Shown: positions 26,044 to 35,368, counted from the first letter of the stretch. The stretch: 64,000 bases of DNA from Rhodanobacter spathiphylli B39 (GCF_000264295.1 NZ_AJXT01000046.1:38654-102653), one strand, 5' to 3'. Made by a program: numbers and translations. Notes: generated by a model from the letters alone, not told the origin.

Positions 26044-27573
26044 TCACTTCGGCGCGAAGTGCACCCGCTTGCCTTCCAGCTCAACCTTCACGCCGGCAAG
26101 GTCGGCCACCCGCTGCAATGCGCTGCCAGCCGGCATGTCGTTGAACGACAGCGTCACGGCACCCTGCCCCAGCGCGTCCGGGTTGACCAGAGTCCAGCCC
26201 GCCATTCTGGCAATCGACTCCGCCGCCGTGCGCGTGGTGCCGTTCGTGATGTGCTCGGTCACCCTGACCGGCGATGCCTCGGCGAGCACCTGGGCCGGGC
26301 AGCCTGGCTGGGGCGTGATGTCGATGACATAAGCCTGCTTTCCATCCGCGCCCTTGCCCTTGGCGTGCAAAGTCTGACCCAACGCGCCGCGCAAACGGCT
26401 ATGCGCAAGCGACGCGGTGCCGTTGCTGCCCACCGCCAGATCGATGCGCAGCTGGCCATCGACAGGCACAGCGGTTGCTTCCACCGTCATTCCGCCCACG
26501 CTTGCCGTCGCCGTCTTGCCCGGCAGCGTGCACAGCGCCATCGCCGCCGTTTCCGCATGACGCTTGTGTCCGTCGTCGGTCGACAGTTCGACCTGCATGT
26601 CGAGCTGGTACTGCGCTCCCGCGACTGGGGGACTCGTGTGCGTCGCTGGCGGCGCGCTGGCGGCATAGACCGAACCGCCCACGATGATGGCGAGAGCGAA
26701 ACCGGCGACGGCTCCGGCACCCTGGCGTCGGCGATTCGGTGAGGACTGTTTCAACATGGCAATGCGCTCCGTGAGTGGATGACGAGGGGACCAGGCGCAA
26801 CCCACCGGCAGCGCGAAGGCGCCCGACTGGGTCTTCAACATCGCGTTCGCATAGCTGCGCCGCCGCTCGCCGTGGTCGCGCAGCACGGCGGCATCGCAGG
26901 CCAGTTCCTGGTCGCGGCGAAGCGCGGCAAGCGCCCACCAGGCCAGCGGGTGGAACCAGAACAGCGCGGCCGTCAGCTGGGCGAACAGGCACCACCAGCC
27001 ATCGTGGCGGCGCGCATGCGCCGTCTCGTGCGCGAGGATCAGCATGCGTTCGCTGGCGTCGTAGCGCTGCTCGAAATCCGCCGGCAGCACGATGCGCGTA
27101 CGCCAGGCGCCGACCAGGGCCGGTCCGACATCCGTGCCGACGGCGCGCAACACCGGCCAGCGCGACGAAGAGACGGGCACGGCAGTGGCTCCGCGCAGGC
27201 AGCGCCGGTAGCGCTGCTGCACCAGCGCGGCCAGCACCAGACTGCACACGCTGCCGGCGACCCAGGCCAGCATCGCAAGGACGCGCCAGTCGATGGCACC
27301 TGATGCCGCCGCGTGCGCCGGCAGTGCAGCGACAGCCGAGGTGATCGCGATCACCACCGGCGACAGCACCACGACCGGCGCTTCAACCGCATGGGGCAGC
27401 TGGCTGGCCAGCATCGCCAATGGCGGCAACAGCCACAGCTGGAACGCCCGCTCGGCGCCGAACAGCCGGCGGCATGGCCGGCGCAGCAGGGCCACCACCA
27501 GCACGGCAGCGGTGAAGGCCAGCACCAGCAACCAGCCGCGCCCGAGCCAGTCGATCGCGGCTTCACTGCTCAT
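26044..27573 (-). CDS. BlaR1/MecR1-type M56 membrane metallopeptidase
   Basis: A 509-residue membrane protein. Four hydrophobic segments come before and one after the M56 zinc site HETAH (H182, E183, H186, in ILAHETAHARRHDGWW). After the last membrane helix (AVAGFALAIIVGGSVYA, about residue 285) comes a periplasmic part of about 220 residues that lacks the penicillin-binding SxxK/SxN/KTG set of classic BlaR1. Its last 50 residues (AVTLSFNDMPAGSALQRVADLAGVKVELEGKRV) look like a short secretin/TonB N-terminal domain. It overlaps the BlaI gene by 11 bases and should cleave that repressor on an unknown signal. Confidence 0.85.
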   Translation of the reverse strand: MSSEAAIDWLGRGWLLVLAFTAAVLVVALLRRPCRRLFGAERAFQLWLLPPLAMLASQLPHAVEAPVVVLSPVVIAITSAVAALPAHAAASGAIDWRVLAMLAWVAGSVCSLVLAALVQQRYRRCLRGATAVPVSSSRWPVLRAVGTDVGPALVGAWRTRIVLPADFEQRYDASERMLILAHETAHARRHDGWWCLFAQLTAALFWFHPLAWWALAALRRDQELACDAAVLRDHGERRRSYANAMLKTQSGAFALPVGCAWSPRHPLTERIAMLKQSSPNRRRQGAGAVAGFALAIIVGGSVYAASAPPATHTSPPVAGAQYQLDMQVELSTDDGHKRHAETAAMALCTLPGKTATASVGGMTVEATAVPVDGQLRIDLAVGSNGTASLAHSRLRGALGQTLHAKGKGADGKQAYVIDITPQPGCPAQVLAEASPVRVTEHITNGTTRTAAESIARMAGWTLVNPDALGQGAVTLSFNDMPAGSALQRVADLAGVKVELEGKRVHFAPK

Positions 27574-27931
27574 CGTCGAGTTCCTTCAGCAGCTTGCGCA
27601 GCTCGGCGATGTCCTTCTTCGACAGTTTGCGCTGCTCGGAGAAGTGCGCCACCAGCGGTGCCACGCGGCCGCCGAACAGGCGGTCGAGCAGGCCCTTGCT
27701 CTCCTGCTGCACGTACTGCTCGCGGGTCAGCAGCGGCGTGTAGAGGTAGCGGCGGCCGTCGCGCTCGGCGTGCACGGCCTTCTTGCGCAGCAGGCGGTTC
27801 AGCAGGGACTTCACCGTGCCTTCCTGCCAGCTTTGCGCCGGGCCGACCTCGGTGAGGATTTCTTCGGCGGTACGTGGCGCTTCGCGCCACAACACGTCCA
27901 TCACGACGGCTTCGGCTTCGCTGATTGCCAT
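27563..27931 (-). CDS. blaI: BlaI/MecI-type transcriptional repressor
   Basis: A 122-residue winged-helix repressor (SEAEAVVMDVLWREAPRTAEEILTEVG, WQEGTVKSLLNRLLRKKAVHAERDGRRYLY), with the C-terminal dimerisation helices of the BlaI family. It overlaps its partner M56 gene by 11 bases. Two BlaI-type dyads lie 11 and 35 bases upstream of the start, so autoregulation is expected. No beta-lactamase gene is in the window. Confidence 0.92.
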   Translation of the reverse strand: MAISEAEAVVMDVLWREAPRTAEEILTEVGPAQSWQEGTVKSLLNRLLRKKAVHAERDGRRYLYTPLLTREQYVQQESKGLLDRLFGGRVAPLVAHFSEQRKLSKKDIAELRKLLKELDDEQ

Positions 27932-27941
27932 GGGTCACCGT

Positions 27942-27953
27942 TTACATGTGTAA
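27942..27953. promoter_or_regulatory. BlaI-type operator 1
   Basis: TTACATGTGTAA is a perfect dyad matching the BlaI/MecI box core TACAnnTGTA, immediately upstream of the blaI start. Confidence 0.75.
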
Positions 27954-27965
27954 GTGATTTGATGT

Positions 27966-27977
27966 TTACACGCGTAA
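27966..27977. promoter_or_regulatory. BlaI-type operator 2
   Basis: TTACACGCGTAA is a one-mismatch version of the same dyad, centred 24 bases from operator 1, so two dimers could bind side by side and repress blaI and possibly the divergent CoA-transferase gene. Confidence 0.6.
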
Positions 27978-28089
27978 TTGATGGCGTCAAGCCTGTTTCG
28001 CCCGGACGGGAGCCGCTTCGCCGCAGCGCAGGAACCCGATGCAGGGTTCGCCGCAACGATGCGGTTCCGATGAGAACGCGCGGGCCTCG

Positions 28090-28106
28090 GACCTTGGTAC
28101 AAGGTC
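28090..28106. promoter_or_regulatory. Palindrome upstream of the CoA-transferase
   Basis: GACCTTG, GTA, CAAGGTC form a perfect 7-base dyad 60 bases before the start of the CoA-transferase. It resembles a dimeric operator (MerR-like spacing is possible), but no regulator is next to it. Confidence 0.35.
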
Positions 28107-28165
28107 GACCCGGCGCAATCCGTCGTATCCTTGTCAGCTGACTCTCCCTGCAGGAAGGCACAGCA

Positions 28166-29521
28166 ATGGACAAGGTTTATCCCAGCGCCGCAAACGCCCT
28201 TGATGGTTTGTTGTTCGATGGCATGACCATCGCGGCCGGCGGTTTCGGCCTGTGCGGCATCCCCGAGAACCTGATCGGCGCGCTGCTCGAAGCCGGCACC
28301 AAGGAGCTCACCATCGTCGGCAACAACGCCGGCGTGGACGATTTCGGCATGGGCCCGCTGCTGAAGACGCATCAGGTAAAGCGCGTCTACGCGTCGTACG
28401 TTGGCGAGAACAAGGAATTCGAGCGACAGACGCTGGCCGGCGAACTCGAACTGCACCTGACCCCGCAGGGCACGCTGGCCGAGAAGCTGCGTGCGGGCGG
28501 TGCCGGCATCCCCGGTTTCTACACGCGCACCGCGTTCGGCACCAAATTGGCCGAGGGCAAGGAGACCAAGGTGTTCGGCGGCAAGGAATACGTGCTGGAG
28601 GAATCCATCACCGCCGACCTGTCGATCGTGAAGGCGTGGAAGGGCGACGCGCATGGCAACCTGGTGTTCCGCGAGACCGCGCGCAATTTCAACCCGATGA
28701 TCGCCACCTGCGGCAAGGCCTGCGTGGCGGAGGTCGAGCACCTGGTGCCGGTGGGCGAGCTGGACCCGAACAACATCCACGTGCCGGGCATCTACGTCGA
28801 CCGCATCGTGCAGGGCGCGAAGTACGAGAAGCGCATCGAGTTCCGCACCCTCGCCGGCGTGGTCGGCGCGAAGGAAAGCCCGATCCGCGTGGCGATGGCC
28901 AAGCGCGCGGCGCAGGAGCTGCAGGACGGCTTCTACGTGAACCTTGGCATCGGCATCCCCACCATGGTGGCGAACTACATCCCCGACGGCGTCAGCGTCA
29001 CCCTGCAGTCGGAGAACGGCCTGCTCGGCATCGGCCCGTTCCCGACCGAGGACCAGCTCGATCCCGACCTGATCAACGCCGGCAAGCAGACCATCACCAC
29101 CCTGCCCGGCTCCAGCTTCTTCTCCAGTGCCGATTCGTTCGCGATGATCCGCGGCGGCCACATCGACCTGTCGATCCTTGGCGGGCTGGAGGTCTCCGCG
29201 CACGGCGACCTGGCCAACTGGATGGTGCCGGGCAAGATGGTCAAGGGCCCGGGCGGCGCGATGGATCTGGTCAGCGGCGTCAAGCGCGTCGTGGTGCTGA
29301 TGGAGCACTGCGCGAAGGACGGCTCGCCGAAGATCAAGGACCAGTGCGAGCTGCCACTGACCGGCAAGCAGGTGGTCGACCTGATCATCACCGACCTGTG
29401 CGTGTTCGCGGTGGAGAAGGGCAAGGGCCTGACCCTGCTCGAACTCAACGAAGGCGTGAGCCTGGATGACGTGAAGGCGAAGACGGGTTGCGCGTTCGAC
29501 GTGGCGCTGTCGACCCCGTAA
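28166..29521 (+). CDS. Succinyl-CoA:3-ketoacid CoA-transferase, subunits A and B fused
   Basis: Transfers CoA from succinyl-CoA to acetoacetate for ketone or polyhydroxybutyrate breakdown. The 451-residue protein joins subunit A (about 1-235: [28 protein letters not shown]) to subunit B (about 240-451: [19 protein letters not shown], catalytic E283 in [24 protein letters not shown]). In most bacteria these are two genes (scoA/scoB). The junction at about [19 protein letters not shown] is continuous with no stop, as in the mitochondrial enzyme. AGGAAGG is at RBS distance. Terminated by the hairpin at 29529. Confidence 0.9.
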   Translation: MDKVYPSAANALDGLLFDGMTIAAGGFGLCGIPENLIGALLEAGTKELTIVGNNAGVDDFGMGPLLKTHQVKRVYASYVGENKEFERQTLAGELELHLTPQGTLAEKLRAGGAGIPGFYTRTAFGTKLAEGKETKVFGGKEYVLEESITADLSIVKAWKGDAHGNLVFRETARNFNPMIATCGKACVAEVEHLVPVGELDPNNIHVPGIYVDRIVQGAKYEKRIEFRTLAGVVGAKESPIRVAMAKRAAQELQDGFYVNLGIGIPTMVANYIPDGVSVTLQSENGLLGIGPFPTEDQLDPDLINAGKQTITTLPGSSFFSSADSFAMIRGGHIDLSILGGLEVSAHGDLANWMVPGKMVKGPGGAMDLVSGVKRVVVLMEHCAKDGSPKIKDQCELPLTGKQVVDLIITDLCVFAVEKGKGLTLLELNEGVSLDDVKAKTGCAFDVALSTP

Positions 29522-29528
29522 TGACCAG

Positions 29529-29553
29529 GCGAGGCGGGAACGACCCGCCTCGC
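29529..29553. terminator. Hairpin terminator between convergent genes
   Basis: GCGAGGCGGG / CCCGCCTCGC, a perfect 10-base stem with a 5-base loop, lies between the CoA-transferase (+) and histidine kinase (-) stops. It lacks a T run, so termination may be weak. Confidence 0.6.
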
Positions 29554-29577
29554 TGCTGCGGACATGCCGGTGTTCGC

Positions 29578-30591
29578 CTACACGCCGGCTTCCGCCACCT
29601 CGGCGGGCAGCGGATGCGGAAAGCGGATGCTCGCCACGTTTTCCCTGCCGGGCAAAGTCTGCAGTTCCAGCGACCAGGCGAAACGGTCGCTGATCCGTTG
29701 GGCGATGGCCAGTTCGAAACCGTGCCGATCCACGTTTTCCACCGGCGGGGAATGGGCGGGGCCCGTTTCCAGCACCTCGGCATGGTTGCGCACGCTGATC
29801 ATCCCCGGCAGCACGCTGATCACCACCCGGCCCTGCTCGGTCTGCTGGGACGCGTTGCGGATCAGCTGCCAGCACAACACCGACAAGGCCTGTGGCGAGC
29901 CCTGCAGGGCGAACCGCGCAGGCTCTTCCAGCAGCAATTCGATCGGCCGCCCCGACAGCATCTCGCGGGCGGCCTCCAGTTCTTCCTGCAGGACGTCGTT
30001 GACGATGAAATGACGATCGTCCATCGGGCTGTCCGCTTCGCGTGCCAGCACCAGCAGGGCCTCCACCAGGACTTCCATCTCGCGCGTGGCGCGCTTGATG
30101 CGGCGCACCGAGCGGTTGCCGAAGTCGCTCAGCCCTTCTTCCTCGGCCAGCATGTCGACCGACATCTTGATCACGGTGAGCGGGCTGCGCAATTCGTGGC
30201 TGGCGTCACGGGTGAAGTTGCGCTCGCGCTGGTTGTAGTTGGCCAGGCGCACGGCGAAGCCGTGCAACCCGCGGGTAAGCGAGGCCACATCTGCATCGGT
30301 ATGCGCCGACAACTGTTCCACCCGCAGCAGCCCGGGATCGGGCGACTGGCCGTCCCAGCGATTCACCACGCGTGCCAGCGCCCGCACCGGCCGCCATTCA
30401 CGCCGGGTGATGAACCAGGCCAGCGCGGTGATCACCACGATCACCGCAATCACCAGGGGCGTGGAAACCACGTTGTACATGCCCAGCACGCAGACGAAGA
30501 CCACGGTCACGAACTGCAAGGCGAAAACCGTGGCAATGCGTCGACGGAACGCACCCGTGGGCGTTGAGGCCATGGTGACCCGGCTATCCAT
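29578..30591 (-). CDS. Sensor histidine kinase with aberrant ATP-binding motif
   Basis: A 337-residue inner-membrane kinase partner of the OmpR-type regulator encoded just upstream. Two adjacent membrane segments (about 20-61) leave almost no periplasmic part, then a HAMP-like linker, an H-box with H132 (RDASHELRSPLTVIK), and an N-box with N246 (LIRNASQQ). The G1 box expected as DxGxG reads VRNHAEVLE (about 267-275), so the conserved Asp is missing; the G2-like GFELAIAQRI is recognisable. It could still act with an unusual nucleotide site or mainly as a phosphatase. An alternative start is the ATG at 30573. Confidence 0.85.
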   Translation of the reverse strand: MDSRVTMASTPTGAFRRRIATVFALQFVTVVFVCVLGMYNVVSTPLVIAVIVVITALAWFITRREWRPVRALARVVNRWDGQSPDPGLLRVEQLSAHTDADVASLTRGLHGFAVRLANYNQRERNFTRDASHELRSPLTVIKMSVDMLAEEEGLSDFGNRSVRRIKRATREMEVLVEALLVLAREADSPMDDRHFIVNDVLQEELEAAREMLSGRPIELLLEEPARFALQGSPQALSVLCWQLIRNASQQTEQGRVVISVLPGMISVRNHAEVLETGPAHSPPVENVDRHGFELAIAQRISDRFAWSLELQTLPGRENVASIRFPHPLPAEVAEAGV

Positions 30592-30643
30592 TACCTGTAC
30601 TTGCCATCTCATTCATGGCCATCTCTGTCACGCTCATCCCGGG

Positions 30644-31375
30644 TCACGCCGTCTCGGGTGAGGAGGCGACTTCGGATTCCAGATCCGCGAGGCGATAACC
30701 TGCCGAATGGATGGTGTGTAACAGGGGGCGCGCGAAGGGTTTGTCGATGACCCGGCGCAGGTTGTACAGATGCGAACGCAAGGTGTCGGAGTCGGGCAGC
30801 GTATCGCCCCAGATCTCGCGCTCGATGTCCCGTCGACTGACCACGCGGGGCGACTCGCGCATCAGGATCGCCAGCAGTTTCAGGCCGATCGGCGAGACGG
30901 TGAGCTCCTGGCCCTCGCGGGTCAGTTGCAGGGTGGCGGTATCCAGCGTCATGTCGCCCACCGTGAGCACTTCGGTGGAGACCTGGCGACGGTCGCGGCG
31001 GATCAGGGCCCGTACCCGGGCTTCCAGCTCGCGCACCTCGAACGGCTTGACCAGGTAGTCATCGGCCCCGGCTTCCAGCCCGGCCAGCTTGTCCTCCAGC
31101 GTGTCGCGCGCGGTCAGCATCAGCACCGGGGTGGACTTCTTGGCCTCCTTGCGCAGCTTGCGGCAGACCTCCAGCCCGTCCAAGCCCGGCAACATCAGGT
31201 CCAGCACGAGCACGTCATAGCTGTTGGCCACCGCCAGGTGCAGGCCGCTGACCCCATCGGCCGCGTAATCGACGGAATAGCCACGGCGCTCGAGAAATTC
31301 GCCGACCATCTCGGCGATCTGGCGGTTGTCCTCCACCAGCAGAATCAGGCCCGCTTGCTCGTCGTGTACGGTCAT
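30644..31375 (-). CDS. OmpR/PhoB-type response regulator
   Basis: A 243-residue regulator: receiver domain (about 8-122) with phospho-acceptor D59 (VLVLDLMLPGLDG) and the DDYLVKPFE lysine, and a winged-helix DNA-binding domain (about 135-232: LTVSPIGLKLLAILMRESPRVVSRRDIEREIWG, RSHLYNLRRVID). It is followed 52 bases later by the kinase gene. The ATG at 31375 is preceded by GGGGA; another ATG lies five codons upstream at 31390. Target genes are not apparent. Confidence 0.92.
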   Translation of the reverse strand: MTVHDEQAGLILLVEDNRQIAEMVGEFLERRGYSVDYAADGVSGLHLAVANSYDVLVLDLMLPGLDGLEVCRKLRKEAKKSTPVLMLTARDTLEDKLAGLEAGADDYLVKPFEVRELEARVRALIRRDRRQVSTEVLTVGDMTLDTATLQLTREGQELTVSPIGLKLLAILMRESPRVVSRRDIEREIWGDTLPDSDTLRSHLYNLRRVIDKPFARPLLHTIHSAGYRLADLESEVASSPETA

Positions 31376-31460
31376 GTCGTCAATCCCCATCCGTGATTTC
31401 ACATAAGTGAAGATGAAAGCGGCCTCGGGGTGAGGGTAATGTGAAACGAACGGCGACGAT

Positions 31461-32108
31461 TCAGAGACCGTTGGGTTTGGCTTCCCGGCGCAGCAGCGGT
31501 TCCAGCTGTTGCCACACGGTGTCGAGCACCTGCGGCTGGGCCGCCGCCACCGGATGCATGCCGTCAGCCTGCATCTTCGCCGGGTCGAGTGCGATGCCTT
31601 CCAGCAGGAACGGCACCAGCGCCGTGCCGCGGCTGTGCGCGAGCTCGGCATAGATCGCTCGCAGGCCATCGCGATATTGCGGTCCGTAGTTCACCGGCAG
31701 CTCGATGCCGACCAGCAGCACGCGCACTTTCGCCTGCTGTGCCGCCGCGATCATCGCGTCGAGATTGGCGCGCAGCGCGGGCAACGGCAGGCCACGCAGG
31801 CCGTCGTTGGCGCCCAGTTCAAGCACGAGCACGGCGGGGCGGTACTTCTTCAGCAGGGTCGGCAGGCGGTTGCGTCCGCTCAATGACGTCTCGCCGCTGA
31901 TGCTGGCATTGACCGCGGTCCATTTCGGCACCATGGTGGACAGACGCGCATCCAGCAGATGCACCCAGCCGGACTCGACCGGGATGTTGTGCGCGGCAGA
32001 CAGTGAATCACCCAGGACCAGCACGGTGTTTGGCGTGGCGGCCTGCGCCGTGCCGAGCCAACCGAACAACAACCCGCCGCACAACCACCAGCAAAGGCTT
32101 CGACGCAT
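31461..32108 (-). CDS. tesA: Acyl-CoA thioesterase I / arylesterase (GDSL, SGNH)
   Basis: A 215-residue periplasmic SGNH hydrolase that cleaves thioesters and aryl esters. Signal peptide 1-26 (WLGTAQA); block I is VLGDSLSAA with the catalytic Ser, block III GANDGLRG, and the C-terminal DGMHP supplies Asp and His. The start codon overlaps that of the divergent ABC transporter gene by two bases. The tesA/ybbA/ybbP arrangement is as in E. coli. Confidence 0.94.
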   Translation of the reverse strand: MRRSLCWWLCGGLLFGWLGTAQAATPNTVLVLGDSLSAAHNIPVESGWVHLLDARLSTMVPKWTAVNASISGETSLSGRNRLPTLLKKYRPAVLVLELGANDGLRGLPLPALRANLDAMIAAAQQAKVRVLLVGIELPVNYGPQYRDGLRAIYAELAHSRGTALVPFLLEGIALDPAKMQADGMHPVAAAQPQVLDTVWQQLEPLLRREAKPNGL

Positions 32109-32805
32109 GAGTGATTCTTCCCGACCGCTGCTTGAAGCCCGCGATGTTAGCAAGTCGGTCGATGGCCCCGAAGGAAGGCTGGACATCCTCGACAAGGTCA
32201 GCCTGCAGATTCGCCCCGGCGAAAGCTTCGCCATCGTGGGTGCCTCCGGTTCCGGCAAGACCACCCTGCTCGGACTGTTGGCCGGACTGGACACACCGGA
32301 CAGCGGCGGCGTCGTGCTGGACGGCCATGCGCTGCAGACGCTGGACGAGGAGGCCCGCGCCGACCTGCGCCGGCGGCTGGTCGGCTTCGTGTTCCAGTCG
32401 TTCCATCTGCTGCCGGCGCTGACCGCCGAGGAGAATGTGATGCTGCCGCTGGAGCTGGAGGGCGCGAGCGACGCGCGCTCCCGCGCCCGCGACGCGCTGG
32501 AAGCGGTAGGACTGGGCTCGCGCCGCCGGCACTACCCCGCACAGCTCTCCGGTGGCGAGCAGCAGCGCGTGGCGATCGCCCGTGCCTTCGTCCACCGCCC
32601 CCGCGTGCTGTTCGCCGACGAACCCACCGGCAATCTCGACCAGCGCACCGGCCACCACATCTGCGATCTGTTGTTCGCCCTGAACCACGACCACCACACC
32701 ACCCTGGTGCTGGTCACCCATGACGCCACGCTGGCCGCACGCTGCGATCGGCGCATCGAGCTGGAAGAAGGGCGGGTGCTGGCCAGCTCCGGAGAAGCCG
32801 CATGA
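32107..32805 (+). CDS. ybbA: ABC transporter ATP-binding protein (YbbA/LolD-like)
   Basis: A 232-residue ATPase with Walker A (GASGSGKTT), Q-loop, signature [14 protein letters not shown] and Walker B ([13 protein letters not shown]), the last motif typical of the MacB/LolD/FtsE group. It powers the FtsX-like permease encoded 86 bases downstream. Its ATG overlaps the divergent tesA ATG, so each promoter must lie inside the other gene or further away. Confidence 0.93.
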   Translation: MSDSSRPLLEARDVSKSVDGPEGRLDILDKVSLQIRPGESFAIVGASGSGKTTLLGLLAGLDTPDSGGVVLDGHALQTLDEEARADLRRRLVGFVFQSFHLLPALTAEENVMLPLELEGASDARSRARDALEAVGLGSRRRHYPAQLSGGEQQRVAIARAFVHRPRVLFADEPTGNLDQRTGHHICDLLFALNHDHHTTLVLVTHDATLAARCDRRIELEEGRVLASSGEAA

Positions 32806-32847
32806 ATGGCATCGGCTTTGCTCCTTCCCCCGCGCACCCCAAAGGGG

Positions 32848-32883
32848 CTTCCTGCGGTCGCAGGGAAGGGTTGGGGTGGGGGG
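32848..32883. repeat. REP-like palindrome, copy 4
   Basis: CTTCCTGCG and CGCAGGGAAG pair with one bulged base around GT, followed by the tail GGTTGGGGTGGGG seen in copy 2. It sits between the ATPase and permease genes, preceded by a small CCCC/GGGG hairpin. Confidence 0.65.
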
Positions 32884-32890
32884 CTCGCCC

Positions 32891-35368
32891 ATGAACCTGT
32901 GGCGCCTGTCCCTGCGCAGCCTGCGCCGCGAGTGGCATCTGCCCGAGCTGCGCACGCTGGCCGCGTCGCTGGTGCTTGCCGTGGTCGCGCTCGGCGTGGT
33001 CGCCACCCTCGCCACGCGGATCGAACGGGGCATGCTGGCCAGCGCGGCCGAACTGATCGGCGGCGACCTGGGCATCTCCTCGCCACAGGCCTTGCCGCCG
33101 ACCTACGCGGAGCAGGCGCGCGTCGACGGCCTGTCGCTGTCCCGCACCGCCAGTTTTCCCAGCGTGGCTTTCGCCCATGAACAGGCCCAGTTGCTCGACG
33201 TGCAGGCGGTCGATGCGAGCTATCCGCTGCGGGGCACGCTGGAACTGGGCGGCACCGCCGGGCACCGCAGCGGCGGACCGGCGAGTGGCGAGGTCTATCT
33301 CGACCATCGCGCCCTTGTCGCACTGAATCTGAAGGTCGGCCAGCCGCTGCAGCTGGGCGGCCGCGAACTGACCATCGCCGCCGAACTGATCCGCCAGCCC
33401 GATGGCGGCGAGCTGCTGGCACTGGCGCCGCGCGCCCTGATGAACCTGGCCGACGCCGAACAGGCCGGCCTGCTCGGCGTCGGCAGTCGCGCCCGTCATC
33501 GGCTGCTGTTGGCCGGTCCGCCCACGGCCGTGCAACGCTGGCGTGACTGGACGCAGTCGACCGGCCTGCCACAGGGCGCGCAACTGATCACGCCCGAGCA
33601 GACCCAGGAACGCATGCGCAGCGCCTTCGACCGTGCCGGCGCCTTCCTGCGCCTGACCGCCCTGCTCTCGGCGCTGCTGGCGGGCATCGCGATCGCGCTG
33701 TCCGCGCAGCGTTACGCCCGTCGCAAGACCGCCGAAGTCGCCCTGCTGCGTGCCCTGGGCACGCCGCGGCGGCGCGTGCTGGCGCTGCTGCTGGGCACGC
33801 TCGCCGCTCTGGCCGTGCCGGCAACCTCGCTGGGCATCGTGCTGGCGCTGGGGCTGTCGCAGCTGGCCTGGCTGCTGGCCAGCCAGCTGTTCGGCAACGT
33901 GCCGACCCTGCTGCCGCTGCTGCCGGCATTCGCCGCCGCGGCGATGGGGATCGCCGTGCTGGTCGGCTTCGCCCTGCCACCACTGGCGCGGCTGGCCGAG
34001 GTGCCGCCGGTGGCGGTGTTCCGCCAGAGCCTGCAGCGACGGGTACGCCGCTTCGACGCGCTGTACCTGATTCCGCTGCTGGTGGCGCTGGGCCTGATCT
34101 GGAGCCAGAGCAGCTCGCTGCAGCTGGCCGGCATCCTCGCCGCCAGCCTGCTCGGCGTGGCGCTGATCGCGGCGCTGCTTTCCGGTGCGCTGCTGTGGCT
34201 GGCCCGCCGCATTGCGCCCGGCGCGCATCCGGCCTTGCGCCTGGGTCTGGCCGCGCTGGCGCGACGCCCCGCGTTGAGCGTGATCCAGGCCACCGCGCTC
34301 AGCCTGGGGCTGTGCGCGCTGCTGTTGCTGGCCGTGGTCGCGCCTTCGCTGCTGCAGGGCTGGCGCCAGGAGCTGCCGGCGGACGCGCCGAACTGGTTCG
34401 CGCTGAACCTGCAGGACGATCAGCGCCCGGGTTTCGCGCAATCGCTGGCCGCGACGGGCGGCGACCAGCTGAACATGCTGCCGCTGGCCGTGGGCAAGCT
34501 CACCGCGATCAACGGGCGGCCGATCGACCAGTTGCGCTTCGAGGACCCCCGCGCGAAGGAATGGGTCGACCGCCAGCTGCGCCTGTCCTGGTCGGCCGAG
34601 CTGCCGCCGGCGAACGAAGTGGTCGCCGGCCATTGGCAGGGCGCGCATCCGGCGCGGGCCGAGGTCTCGGTCGACACCATGTGGCGCGACATGTTCGCCC
34701 TGAAGCCGGGCGACACGATGAGTTTCGACGTGGGCGAAGGTCGCATCGACGCCACCGTCAGCAGCGTGCGCAAGGTGGACTGGAGTTCGTTCCGGGTCAA
34801 CTTCTTCCTGCTGCTGGACCCGGCCCACGCGGGCGACCTGCCGCACAGCTGGCTGGCCAGCTTCCACCTTGCCCGCGGCCATGCCACGCAGCTGGCGCAG
34901 CTGTCGCGCGACTATCCGAACCTCAGCCTGGTCGACGTCGATGCGCTGCTCGATCGGGTGCGCGAGATCATCGAGCGGGTCGGCAATGCGGTGCGCTGGA
35001 TACTCGGCTTCAGCCTGCTCGCCGGCGCGCTGGTGCTGATCGCGGCGCTCGCCTCCAGCGCGGCGGAAAGACGCCACGAAGCCGCGCTGCTGCGCACGCT
35101 GGGGGCTCGTCGGGGGCAATTGCGCGTGGCCGCCGCCTGCGAATTCGCCCTGCTCGGCCTAGTGGCCGGGCTGACCGCCGCGCTCGGTGCGGCGGGAGCC
35201 GGCCTGTGGCTGGGCCAGGCCGTGTTCCATATCGACGGCTTCGCGCCGCCGCTCGCGCCGCTGGCACTGGCGGCGTTGCTCGCGGCCTTCGTGGTGATGC
35301 TGCTGGGGCTGGCCGGCACCCGCAAGGTCAGTCGCACGCCGCCGATGCGCCTGCTGCGCGAGGGGTGA
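32891..35368 (+). CDS. ybbP: FtsX-like ABC transporter permease (YbbP family)
   Basis: An 825-residue inner-membrane protein of the duplicated FtsX/MacB type. It has an N-terminal membrane helix (about 20-40), a first periplasmic domain, two membrane bundles (about 245-490), a second large periplasmic domain, and a final bundle (about 695-810). It would export or extract a hydrophobic substrate with the YbbA ATPase; in E. coli the substrate of YbbAP with TesA is unsettled. I chose the ATG at 32891 ([15 protein letters not shown]), where the family starts. Confidence 0.9.
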   Translation: MNLWRLSLRSLRREWHLPELRTLAASLVLAVVALGVVATLATRIERGMLASAAELIGGDLGISSPQALPPTYAEQARVDGLSLSRTASFPSVAFAHEQAQLLDVQAVDASYPLRGTLELGGTAGHRSGGPASGEVYLDHRALVALNLKVGQPLQLGGRELTIAAELIRQPDGGELLALAPRALMNLADAEQAGLLGVGSRARHRLLLAGPPTAVQRWRDWTQSTGLPQGAQLITPEQTQERMRSAFDRAGAFLRLTALLSALLAGIAIALSAQRYARRKTAEVALLRALGTPRRRVLALLLGTLAALAVPATSLGIVLALGLSQLAWLLASQLFGNVPTLLPLLPAFAAAAMGIAVLVGFALPPLARLAEVPPVAVFRQSLQRRVRRFDALYLIPLLVALGLIWSQSSSLQLAGILAASLLGVALIAALLSGALLWLARRIAPGAHPALRLGLAALARRPALSVIQATALSLGLCALLLLAVVAPSLLQGWRQELPADAPNWFALNLQDDQRPGFAQSLAATGGDQLNMLPLAVGKLTAINGRPIDQLRFEDPRAKEWVDRQLRLSWSAELPPANEVVAGHWQGAHPARAEVSVDTMWRDMFALKPGDTMSFDVGEGRIDATVSSVRKVDWSSFRVNFFLLLDPAHAGDLPHSWLASFHLARGHATQLAQLSRDYPNLSLVDVDALLDRVREIIERVGNAVRWILGFSLLAGALVLIAALASSAAERRHEAALLRTLGARRGQLRVAAACEFALLGLVAGLTAALGAAGAGLWLGQAVFHIDGFAPPLAPLALAALLAAFVVMLLGLAGTRKVSRTPPMRLLREG

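Noticed and set aside
26044..27931. Beta-lactam resistance operon
   Set aside because: No beta-lactamase is present and the sensor lacks penicillin-binding motifs; only the regulatory pair resembles bla systems.
27935..29875. Long minus-strand frame opposite the CoA-transferase
   Set aside because: It covers the BlaI operators and the CoA-transferase gene and has no recognisable domain.
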